A stretch of DNA of 64,000 nucleotides from Tricholoma matsutake (taxonomy: Eukaryota > Basidiomycota > Agaricomycetes > Agaricales > Tricholomataceae): NCBI GenBank assembly GCA_026075535.2, contig AP026540.1, forward strand, positions 7,068,001 through 7,132,000, given 5' to 3'. Shown here piece after piece: positions 56,099-64,000 of this stretch; position 1 is the first letter of the stretch, and each line of letters starts with the position of its first letter. A program made the position numbers and the translations under genes. The notes beneath the pieces are model-generated. The model was not told where the DNA came from and did not search any database. It saw only the letters and a program-made list of their open reading frames with translations.

Positions 56099-57952
56099 AT
56101 GCCGGGCCCTGGAAACATGAAGAAGTCTTCAAAAAAGAAGACTACAATTACAACTGACTCAGAGTTGAACACTCTGCCTACACAGCCAATGCTTGACTTC
56201 CACAGCTTTCTACAAATAGCAGAATACAAGAGCATTGCCCAATTCTGCACCTGGGCCTCCACCACTAGCGACGGCGTGAACCTCAGATTACTCTGGGAAT
56301 GCGCAATGGATGAAGGGGAGAAGTTGGGAATAAGGAAGGGGAAGAAGTTGGGAATAAAGGAAGGGATAGAGCAAGGGATGAACCTGGGCCATGAGGAAGG
56401 ATATCTGGTTGCAAAGGAAGGATTTGACAGGATAATAGAGGCAGTAAAAACTAAAGGAACCTCAAAAGCATCCAACACCCATGAAATGGTGACACAGACA
56501 GACAACGACCAACAACAGCAGTCGGCGACTACTCAAACGATGCTCACCACCACTGCCGACACCGCTGCGCAAACGACACCCCTCACTGACAAGACCCCCA
56601 CCAAACCGTCACCGCCAACGACACCTGCACAGCCCCCATCAATGTCGTCAACGCTGTCAACATCGTCAACAATGGCCACCACAACCCCCTCCACAACCTC
56701 AAACCAGCCCAAAACACCTCAAAAACGATGGCACTCACTTCCAAGCCGACCTACAGCACCTCAGGCAACCTCCCAGCCCCTCGTTCTGCACTCTGAACCT
56801 CGCCATTCCACTGCCACGTCACCATCAACGATGATGATGAACCTTGCTGCAACTGCCCCAAAAACAACAACTAGGGCAACGTCTAGCACACAGATGACTT
56901 CTAGGACCTCAGATAACATTATTACAGCTTCAAACAAGATACTGGGATCCTATACAGCCCAGGAAACCAAGTCGCACGACGACGAACAGCTGCATTCATC
57001 AAAATGCATCGTCTCCTCAACAGACGACCCCTGCCAGCCCCACGAGCCCCAATGACAACGTGTACCACCCCCCAGACCCCCCTGTGCCCCCCAGCTCGTG
57101 CCCCAGACTGCTGTCCCATGCCTCAAACCACCCCATACTGCTGCGAAGTCATCGTCGATGACAGCTGAACCCCCAGCACTACCCCACTCAGAACCACGAG
57201 CAATGCCTCGGGAACAACGACGTACGCTGCCAGAGTCATCAAAACAACCCTGTTCATGGCCTATCTGCCCCAGATCGCCCCAGAACCCTCAGACACAAGC
57301 CGTATCGCCACCACCCGTGTCCTACACCACTGCCACATTGTCAACAATGCTGTCAACAACTGCCGACACCCCCTGTTCGCCATCTGCCACCCTGTCACCC
57401 CTGGTGTACCCAAACTCACCCCAGCACCCCAGATGAGCTGTTTCATTGTCCCCCCCATCTCCCATGGCTGCCACCATGTCCGAACTCCCCCCTGGCCCTG
57501 TTCTACAGCCCCCGTCTCTCGTCTCACCCCCCTTGAGCCATATACCACAGAGTTCAACACCTGTACCAGCATGTTTTGACTGGGCCGAAGATGCCGCGTC
57601 GTTACCTACTGCCCCAAGAACCCAACTGTGAGATTTCTCAGCTCTGAGGACAGGCCGTACACAGCCGTTTGGGACCCTATGACGACGGACTCGACGACGA
57701 CGACCTCCCCTGCACTATTTTCTGTCTCAAAATTTTTCTAGTTTAGCTCTGCCTTCTCTCGTTCCACCTCAACCTTTTATTACTCAACGACATCCCACCG
57801 GTATAGGACCAGGAAGACCCATCATTACTATTCCTGTTGGAGTAGCACCCGTACTCACCACTCCTGTTCTGAAGCTTGACTGGGATCAAGACCCCTGGCT
57901 TGCTGACTTGAGTAAGGCCCTTCGAGCATTGGGATGGGCACCCCCCTGTTGA
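56099..57952 (+). pseudogene. Mushroom-specific protein of unknown function, four TGA stops
   Basis: A single frame of 618 codons from ATG 56099 to TGA 57950-57952 is interrupted only by TGA codons at 57053, 57434, 57629 and about 57683. Visible parts: a Lys-rich head; LDFHSFLQIAEYKSIAQFC and LRLLWECAMDEG; a repeating Gly/Lys/Glu segment (KLGIRKGKKLGIKEGIEQGM); a very long Thr/Pro/Ser-rich region (about residues 140-480); then FDWAEDAASLP, DFSALR, and a C-terminal LDWDQDPWLADLSKALRALGW. I recall proteins with these blocks as numerous, unassigned families in Agaricomycete genomes. Function unknown. At DFSALR the preceding TGA stands where related proteins have Arg. Confidence 0.75.
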
Positions 57953-58079
57953 GTTTCATCTTATCTCATTCTTTATTTCAACCATAGAATTTTCTGGCTA
58001 CAAAATTTTTAGATTCTCATTTTTTATTATGTTCACATAGTTTTTTTTCTGGTTGTTTTTCTGCTGGGACATGGGTGGA
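57953..58079 (+). other. 3' UTR and polypurine tract of the small element
   Basis: 127 T-rich bases ending CTGCTGGGACATGGGTGGA at the LTR. No gene. Confidence 0.5.
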
Positions 58080-58219
58080 TGGAGTGGTCAGGGATGCCCA
58101 CTCCAGGGTGGTCACATGATCTAGTAGATATACCTGTAGCTAGTCACATGTTAGTAGCTAAGCTTGCTATACCATCGCATTCCACGCCTTCCACGAGGGA
58201 GACGCTCAGCACATCTCCA
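58080..58219 (+). repeat. 3' LTR of the small element
   Basis: 140 bp, ending ...CACATCTCCA, followed by the target copy TCAA. Confidence 0.9.
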
Positions 58220-58223
58220 TCAA

Positions 58224-58780
58224 GATGTCAAAAGGTCATCTGAGTAGAATATCGTATGCTGGGTCCCAAATAACATGTATCTGCATGTACAGAGTAATAC
58301 TGCCAAGATCGCAAGGCACATTGCATGTTTCATCCACAGTGGCATTGGCAGACTGCATCAGAAGCCAAATCAAGGAGTTATATGCTAGACCAAGTTCATG
58401 GCAGACATCTTCAGCCATCGATATGATCGAGGAACTGGGATCGACGATGCTTTCTATCTGATTGTTACCCTGAACGTCCATAATAACTGATCTAATCGAG
58501 GAGGATTCTTTAGCGATGATAAATGGCTGAGGAATTTCACCAGGTTGAAGACTGCTAATATAGGTCTCATATGGGTCGGGTATGATAATCGCATCAGGAC
58601 TGAACATGTTTGTGGCATTGTTTCCATCTTGTGGAATCTGTTTTGGTGTGACCTGTTCTCTCCATTTGGTTCAAACCTCAGGTGAAAGCAAGAGTAATTC
58701 TTCTGATGTAAGCATAATGATTGGCATCTTCATCAAGCGCAAAAAGATATCGTGGGTGATTTTCTCATTCTGTACTGGTG
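58224..58780 (-). pseudogene. Gypsy C2 protease, N-terminal side
   Basis: The reverse frame 58607-58236 reads DPYETYISSLQPGEIPQPF and SIVDPSSSIISMAEDVCHEL, matching 24431-24800 of copy 1 and sharing its D-P-S active-site variant. Sequence continues to 58780, where gypsy D was inserted. Confidence 0.83.
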
Positions 58781-58785
58781 CTTGT

Positions 58786-59211
58786 TATAAGGGCAACCTA
58801 AGCCTCTAGCAAAGGGAAATCCGAAGTTAAAATTATACTACATAATACAGGCATTGGGGGCGCACCTAGCAAAGGGAAATCCGAAGAGAAAACTCTAAGG
58901 ATCCCCTTGCTGATGCCCAGTATATGTGAAGACGACAAAAATCAAATATAACCTAAAAATAGAAAAAGGCGGAGATAGGCGGATCAAGGCCGCCGAATGA
59001 CATCATACCAAGGGGTATGTGTCGGAAGGGGTACTCCGCCTCTAAATATAAAAGTGTCAACATATACAAACATGATAGCAAGGGAAAATTAGTAATAAAA
59101 TCCGGAAAAATCATAGAAAATGAAGAATAGAAGGAAATGAGGTGGGGAAAAATATGGGACGAACATAAAAAATAGGAAAAACACACAGGGCACCCCCCTA
59201 GTCCCCTTACA
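58786..59211 (-). repeat. Gypsy D 3' LTR (intact copy)
   Basis: 426 bp, matching the solo LTR 35976-36413 in reverse. The element lies on the minus strand, so this is the 3' LTR. The presumed target copy is CTTGT (58781-58785); its partner is outside the window. The minus strand has a TATA-like TTTTATATTT near 59055. Confidence 0.88.
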
Positions 59212-59227
59212 TCACCCCCTCTCTAAG
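59212..59227 (-). promoter_or_regulatory. Gypsy D polypurine tract
   Basis: On the minus strand TTAGAGAGGGGGTGA runs directly into the LTR start TGTAAGG and overlaps the pol stop codon. Confidence 0.75.
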
Positions 59228-62200
59228 ATGCATCGCCCCGATGCATTCGAAATCGTATACGACCAAAGTCCGTGGCTTGAATGCGACGCGGTGCAGCAGT
59301 GTGCCGTCGGTGGAATTCCTTGATTAACCGAGGGGCATTTACATCAGACTCTTCGACCCATGAGTTCTCCTCATACCCATAACCCTTCCAATGTACCAAA
59401 TACTGGAGTTTTCCTCGACGCAAACGGCTGTCCAAGATTGACTCGACTTCATATTGGGGTTCTCCCTCGATCACTGTAGGTGGTGGTGGTGGGTGTGAAT
59501 GGCGTCCCGGGAACGGATCTGGGGGAGCTGGAAGCAATTTGACGACATGGAAGACGGGATGGAGTCTGGACATGGAGGCTGGGAGGCGTAGACGATAGGC
59601 ATGTGTTCCAATGCACTTGACAATGGGGAAAGGTCCCAAGAAGCGATGAGCGAGTTTCTTGGATGGACGTGTAGTGGAGATGTCACTGGAGTCAAGATAA
59701 ACTCGATCACCAACCTTGTACTGAGGGGTTGGGGAGTGGCGCTGGTTGTAAAATCGCGCCATGTCGTCCTTCGCCTTTGCTAAGGCTGCCCTTGCCTCCT
59801 CCAAGCTATCCCTCATGCGTTCTGTGAACTCATTCACTGTCTCGATGTGTGAGGGAGTTTGGCGAGGTTCAAATCCCATGCGTGGATGTCGTCCAGTGTC
59901 TAAGAGGAAAGGGGTCTGTTGAGTGGAAGCATGGACATGGTTGTTGTATCCGAACTCGGCCAAAGGAAGGAGGTCATCCCAATCGTCCTGGCGTTCATTG
60001 ACAAAGAGGCGGATGTACTGCTCTAGTTCCTGGTTGACTCGCTCCGTCTGGCCATCAGTTTGTGGGTGATAAGCAGTTGAAGCGAGGAGTTTGATCCCCA
60101 GGAGTCGGTACAGCTCACGAGTGAACTCTGCCATGAACTGAGGGCCACGATCCGAGAGGAAGGCACCAGGAAGTCCATGTAACTTCCACACGTGGTGGAG
60201 GTAGAGTCGAGCGGCACCTAGGGCACTGACAGTGGTGTGAGTGGGAATGAAGTGAGCGCGTTTTCCCACTGAGTCAACTGTGCACATCACCGCATCAAAC
60301 CCATTTGACTCTGGCAATTCCACCACAAAGTCGACGCTGACGACATCCCAACGACTCTCTGGAACAGGAAGAGGGTGTAGCTCACCAATAGGCTTGCGAC
60401 GAGGGACCTTGGTGCGTAAGCAAAGGTCACAAGTGCGACAATACTGACCAATGAGCCGTGACATTTGTGGCCACCAATAGTTCCGTGAGGTGAGCTCCAA
60501 GGTCTTCCAGCGTCCGGGGTGGCCAGCAATCTGTGAGTCATGGTGTTGGGATATGATGCGCCGGCGAAGGTCTGGGTCATTGGGAACATAGATGCGATCC
60601 CTGAAATACAACAAGTCCTCCTTTTCAGCCCACTCTGCCGCACGTAAGGAAAGGGTCGATCCCTTCCTCAGTTCTTTAACAGCTCGGGCGACAACATCCT
60701 CATGTAAACCGCTACGGTTTGCACGACGAATGTCACGTAGAATGTCCCGCTCCTCACCCTGGGGTACGATGCCTTCCAGTGCCCGAATGGTGAACAGGTC
60801 TGGCTGCAACAGCACAATGTTTTGGTTGTCACCGCTGCCATCCCCATGGTCTGCACGTCGGGATAGGGCATCGGTCTTCCCCATGCTGCGACCCGGACGG
60901 TGGTGCAAGGAGAAGTCGAATCTAGATAGATACAGGGACCAACGAGCTTGACGACGGTTCAATTTCTTGGCCGTCATGAAGTACTCGAGGTTCTTGTGAT
61001 CCGTCCAAATTTCCACCTTGTGTTGGGCACCCTCGAGGAAGTGTCGCCACTCCTCAAGCGCACGCATTATCGCCAACATCTCCTTGTCGTGGATCTCATA
61101 GTTTCTCTCTACAGCACTAAGGCTTTTGGAGTAGAACGCAACAGGATGCCACTTCTGGTCCTCCGGAGACTGCTGAGACAACACAGCGCCCGTCGCAAAG
61201 TCAGAACTGTCGGCTTCTACACGAAAAGGACGCGAATCGTCAGCAAAGGTAAGGATCGGAGCGGAAGTGACCATCTCCTTAAGCTTTTCGAACGCCTCCT
61301 GTTGTGCATTATCCCACCTCCATGCCTCCTTTCCTGTCAAGTCGAACAGCGGTCGTGCATGATGTGAGAAATCCTTGATAAAACGCCGATAAAAATTAAT
61401 GAAGCCCAGGAAAGACTGCACCTCCTTCTTGTTCGTGGGTGTAGGCCAAGCTGTGACCCCATTTACCTTGATAGGATCCATCTCCACTTGACCCTCCGAG
61501 ATAATCAGGCCGAGGTACTCGATCTTGGTCCTTTCGAACTCGCATTTGTCCTGACGAAGGTAGAGTTTGTACCGTCGAAGTCGCTCTAGGACGAGGCGCG
61601 TGATGCGACGGTGCTCTTCAACCGTGCGAGTGAAGATGAGGATGTCGTCGAGATAGATGCAGACAACGCCTTCGAGGATGAGGTCATGGAAGATGTCGTT
61701 CATCATGGTCTGAAAGGTGGCAGGGCTATTAGTAAGGCCAAAGAACATGACAAGCGGTTCAAAAAGACCACGGTTGGTACGAAAGGCTGCCTTCCACTCA
61801 TCTCCCTCCTTTATCCTCACATTATTATAGCCCCAACGGACATCGAGCTTGGTGAAGTATCGGGCTCCACGGAGCTGGTTTACGAGTTCGGAGATGAGGG
61901 GTAGTGGGTAGCGATTTTTGACCGTGATGTTGTTGAGTCTTCTGTAGTCTTGAACCGGTCGAAGTGAGCCATCCTTCTTCTTGACAAAGAAAAAGGGAGA
62001 GGCCATGGGTGACTTCGATGGTCGAATACGTCCAGAGGCCAGGTGCTCGTCGATGAACTGGTCAAGCTGCCGTTGTTCCTCCGGAGAGAGAGGATAGACC
62101 TTGCAGGATGAAGGGGTTGCGCCGGGGGTGAGTTCGATCGCGTGATCCCATGGCTTACGCGCAGGAAGAGAGTCGAATGACTCCTTGGAGAACACGTCTT

Positions 62201-63125
62201 CAAACTCATGGAGATGAGGGAGTAAGGAGTTAGTAGAGGATTTAGCAGCGTTGTTTTTGTGGAAGGCCTCGGCGAGGCGTTGGGATATGTTTGATGTGGC
62301 ACACACCTCATGCGATGAGCGAATCGCAGTGTAGAAGATCCGATCACCCTCCTCCACTTCCTCTGGGTCCTCATCATCATCATCCGAGTCCGGCATTAGA
62401 TCAGGAACCCCTTCCAATTCCACTTCAGGTATAGGCAGGGGTCCAGCACGACACTTCTGAGTTCGTCGTATTGCCGCCTTCTGTCCACGACGTTCTTGCC
62501 TGGCTTCTGTGAAACACGTCCGACAGCGGGATGGACATCGGCTCATGGTAACCTCCCCGGTGCGCCAGTCGACCTCTGGGTTATGGTCTCGAAGCCATGG
62601 ATATCCCAAAATCACCTTTTGCTTTCCTAATTGAGTGACAGCAAAAAGGGCACGCTCACTATGATCTTTGTAACGGAGAACCAGGTCTGCAACCTCTCGG
62701 ATGGCACCAGCTTCATTTGGGGATCCATCCACGTTATATACAGGTATCGGACGTGAGAGTGAGCGAGTATTTAGACGATGTTGTTGTACCAGATGGGAAT
62801 CGATGAAGAGACCAGTCGCACCAGAGTCCAGGAGCGCAGAAACACCGAGTATCTGTCCAGTGTCGGTCGTCTGCAGTTCGATGGCTAGGTTTAAGGAATG
62901 TGCAGAGGGAGTGGATGCCACAATATACTTGCGTGGTAGTTTACGCTCCCATGATTTAATTTTGGGACGTGGAGTAGAAGGAGAGATGGGGAGAGCAGGT
63001 ACGTCTTTAGCCAACTTCGAAGGGTCAGAGAGGGGAGCAGTCACAGAAATGGATTCATTCTCCAGGGATTCAACTGACAAGACTTCAAAGCGGTTATGGA
63101 CAGGCAGTGAGGGCGTACGATTCAC
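59223..63125 (-). CDS. Gypsy D Pol polyprotein, intact 1300 aa
   Basis: One uninterrupted frame: protease LLDSGATGLF (Asp100); RT with YLDD at 491-494; RNase H with Asp639, Glu682, Asp709 (TDHKNL) and Asp752; integrase zinc finger (HH 861-869 region, C-x2-C 896-902), DDE residues Asp932, Asp992 and Glu1028 (D35E spacing), GPF motif near 1164; and a C-terminal chromodomain (YLVHWKGYGYEENSWVEES, about 1225-1275) that would steer integration to marked chromatin. The frame opens at GTG overlapping the gag TGA as GTGA, so Pol is probably made by -1 frameshift or reinitiation. CpG is frequent, unlike the old copy at 8283-11680. Likely young and possibly functional. Confidence 0.95.
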   Translation of the reverse strand: MNRTPSLPVHNRFEVLSVESLENESISVTAPLSDPSKLAKDVPALPISPSTPRPKIKSWERKLPRKYIVASTPSAHSLNLAIELQTTDTGQILGVSALLDSGATGLFIDSHLVQQHRLNTRSLSRPIPVYNVDGSPNEAGAIREVADLVLRYKDHSERALFAVTQLGKQKVILGYPWLRDHNPEVDWRTGEVTMSRCPSRCRTCFTEARQERRGQKAAIRRTQKCRAGPLPIPEVELEGVPDLMPDSDDDDEDPEEVEEGDRIFYTAIRSSHEVCATSNISQRLAEAFHKNNAAKSSTNSLLPHLHEFEDVFSKESFDSLPARKPWDHAIELTPGATPSSCKVYPLSPEEQRQLDQFIDEHLASGRIRPSKSPMASPFFFVKKKDGSLRPVQDYRRLNNITVKNRYPLPLISELVNQLRGARYFTKLDVRWGYNNVRIKEGDEWKAAFRTNRGLFEPLVMFFGLTNSPATFQTMMNDIFHDLILEGVVCIYLDDILIFTRTVEEHRRITRLVLERLRRYKLYLRQDKCEFERTKIEYLGLIISEGQVEMDPIKVNGVTAWPTPTNKKEVQSFLGFINFYRRFIKDFSHHARPLFDLTGKEAWRWDNAQQEAFEKLKEMVTSAPILTFADDSRPFRVEADSSDFATGAVLSQQSPEDQKWHPVAFYSKSLSAVERNYEIHDKEMLAIMRALEEWRHFLEGAQHKVEIWTDHKNLEYFMTAKKLNRRQARWSLYLSRFDFSLHHRPGRSMGKTDALSRRADHGDGSGDNQNIVLLQPDLFTIRALEGIVPQGEERDILRDIRRANRSGLHEDVVARAVKELRKGSTLSLRAAEWAEKEDLLYFRDRIYVPNDPDLRRRIISQHHDSQIAGHPGRWKTLELTSRNYWWPQMSRLIGQYCRTCDLCLRTKVPRRKPIGELHPLPVPESRWDVVSVDFVVELPESNGFDAVMCTVDSVGKRAHFIPTHTTVSALGAARLYLHHVWKLHGLPGAFLSDRGPQFMAEFTRELYRLLGIKLLASTAYHPQTDGQTERVNQELEQYIRLFVNERQDDWDDLLPLAEFGYNNHVHASTQQTPFLLDTGRHPRMGFEPRQTPSHIETVNEFTERMRDSLEEARAALAKAKDDMARFYNQRHSPTPQYKVGDRVYLDSSDISTTRPSKKLAHRFLGPFPIVKCIGTHAYRLRLPASMSRLHPVFHVVKLLPAPPDPFPGRHSHPPPPPTVIEGEPQYEVESILDSRLRRGKLQYLVHWKGYGYEENSWVEESDVNAPRLIKEFHRRHTAAPRRIQATDFGRIRFRMHRGDAS

Positions 63126-64000
63126 TCGCTGCGAATAGGAAAATCCTGCTCCTCTACAACTTCCAGCTTAACCTCCTCTGCAACTTGATCCTTCGCTTCC
63201 TCAACATCTACAAGTGCCAACAGATCTTGCAGGAGTTCGTCTCGTCCCTCGGGGGTGAGCATGCGGATATCCTGACGATGGGGACACGCTCCAGCCCTGT
63301 GTCCAGGTTCCCCACAACGGTAGCAGAGATCCAACTTACGTGCACGGCTGTGGGCTGCATCAACATCCATTGGTACTGGGATATTGACGGCTGGTGTGGG
63401 AGTTTGACGAGCAGGAATGGGGTTAGGGCGGGGGAGGCTTCGATTGAAGGTGTAGGGTGTATGAGTGGTAGTTGGAGCACGGAATGCAGCATTAAACGCT
63501 GCATTTGTGAGTCGGTTCTCGTCACAGAGTGAAGCAGCTTCATACCAAGCAAGGATATCATCGTCCGCTGGGCGCCCTTCCAACATCTGTGCAATCTGGT
63601 CCTGAATTTCTCGGTTGAGCCCCCGTCGGAACTTCACCACCACTGGTAACCCACTCCCATACCCTGCCATGTCCACCAAATCCTTGAACTCATCGATATA
63701 GTCGTCCACGGATCGACGTCCCTGGTGGTAAGTGGATGACTCAAGTCGTGTCACTGCTCGGTGGCGTTCATTGAGGGGGCAGAAGTGGCGTACGAACTCA
63801 GCTCGAAAGTCCCCCCAAGTGGAGAAAGGTAGAGAACCGAGTTCTTTAGTTTGACGTAGGATACGGTCCACATAGAGATAGGCGCGTTCAGATTTCATGT
63901 ATGTGAAGGCCCAATAAATTTTTGCAGCCTCATCGACGAATTGATGCGACTGGAGACTAATGTATAACTCACAGGAATTAAGGAATGCACGTCCCTGCGC
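63122..64000 (-). CDS. Gypsy D Gag, C-terminal part (runs off the window)
   Basis: The frame is open to the window end: an upstream GRAFLNSCELYISLQSHQF precedes the internal Met at 63898, so that Met is not the start. It contains a retrotransposon gag capsid domain (FSTWGDFRAEFVRHFCPLN, RRSVDDYIDEFKDLV, LNREIQDQIAQMLEGRP) and one CCHC knuckle, CYRCGEPGHRAGAC, near 63290-63331. An acidic tail ends in TGA overlapping pol. No lesion is visible in this part. Confidence 0.93.
   Translation of the reverse strand, partial: AQGRAFLNSCELYISLQSHQFVDEAAKIYWAFTYMKSERAYLYVDRILRQTKELGSLPFSTWGDFRAEFVRHFCPLNERHRAVTRLESSTYHQGRRSVDDYIDEFKDLVDMAGYGSGLPVVVKFRRGLNREIQDQIAQMLEGRPADDDILAWYEAASLCDENRLTNAAFNAAFRAPTTTHTPYTFNRSLPRPNPIPARQTPTPAVNIPVPMDVDAAHSRARKLDLCYRCGEPGHRAGACPHRQDIRMLTPEGRDELLQDLLALVDVEEAKDQVAEEVKLEVVEEQDFPIRSE

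Larger units (their letters stand above)
55752..58219 (+). mobile_element. Small LTR element carrying one non-pol gene
   Basis: Two 140-bp direct terminal repeats (55752-55891, 58080-58219) run TGGAGTGGTCAGGG...CTCCA, with inverted TGGAG/CTCCA ends. TCAA is duplicated at 55748-55751 and 58220-58223, and the host protease of gypsy C2 rejoins across it. TCTTGGTGATGAGAG follows the left LTR (possible priming site) and GGGACATGGGTGGA precedes the right one (possible polypurine tract). Between them is a single gene (56099-57952) with no gag, protease, RT or integrase. It fits a non-autonomous LTR element mobilised by another element's proteins. Confidence 0.9.
44048..58782 (-). mobile_element. Gypsy C copy 2, reverse orientation, heavily interrupted
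   Basis: The 3' LTR (44048-45273), accessory gene (plus strand), integrase, RNase H, RT and protease follow in mirror order of copy 1, up to 58782, where gypsy D is inserted. Interruptions: solo C LTR (47333-48505), hAT transposase region (about 49137-53124), hAT MITE (55222-55665) and a small LTR element (55752-58219). The gag end and 5' LTR are outside the window, if they survive. Confidence 0.9.

Noticed and set aside
60592..63532. Plus-strand frames over gypsy D
   Set aside because: Antisense shadows of the 1300-codon pol and gag.

Overview
This window looks like a repeat-dense, heterochromatin-like stretch of an Agaricomycete (mushroom-forming basidiomycete) chromosome. The evidence is chromodomain-bearing Ty3/gypsy elements, a Plavaka-type CACTA transposase remnant, hAT elements starting TAGTG, a mushroom-type Helitron helicase fragment, and introns of about 50-60 bp with GTRNGT...YAG borders. 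I found no ordinary host gene and no rRNA, tRNA or CRISPR. Essentially every recognisable coding stretch belongs to a mobile element. The species cannot be fixed from sequence alone.

Layout. 1-8184: remains of a gypsy element (here B2) split by a complete gypsy element A (1592-7826; 410-bp LTRs, 5-bp TSD ATGGC, one in-frame stop in pol). 8185-11680: an old CpG-decayed copy of gypsy D. 11681-12894: scraps of another gypsy (F) and a Helitron helicase. 12895-34502: gypsy B (TSD GTAAG). Its 5' LTR is split by a 3.26-kb foldback element (13124-16379; TSD TGA, termini CAC...GTG). Its pol is split by hAT-1 (19598-32918; TSD ACAGCCTC). hAT-1 contains hAT-2 (20519-32280; TSD TCACAGAG), and hAT-2 contains gypsy C copy 1 (21195-31411). 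34503-36600: Plavaka transposase remnant with a hAT MITE and a solo D LTR inserted. 36600-40347: gypsy E. 40348-44047: hAT-like modular repeats, a hAT MITE and scraps. 44048-58782: gypsy C copy 2 in reverse orientation. It is interrupted by a solo C LTR, a multi-exon hAT transposase gene, a palindromic hAT MITE and a small LTR element carrying one non-pol gene. 58786-64000: an apparently intact gypsy D (minus strand) with an uninterrupted 1300-codon pol; its 5' end lies beyond the window.

How the parts relate. Gypsy A, B2, D and F carry chromodomain-type C-termini. Gypsy C carries an extra gene: antisense, spliced, with a six-cysteine zinc-cluster-like motif, between integrase and the 3' LTR, and present in both copies. 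Gypsy A shows 11-nt complementarity between the sequence beside its 5' LTR and the predicted RNA 5' end, as in Tf1-type self-priming. The 55752-58219 element has matching 140-bp LTRs but encodes only one mushroom-specific protein.

Decay. Older copies share one kind of damage: CpG to TpG/CpA transitions, so that most internal stops are TGA where CGA (Arg) is expected. This suggests methylation-driven deamination or a RIP-like process. The intact D copy is rich in CpG and lacks such stops.
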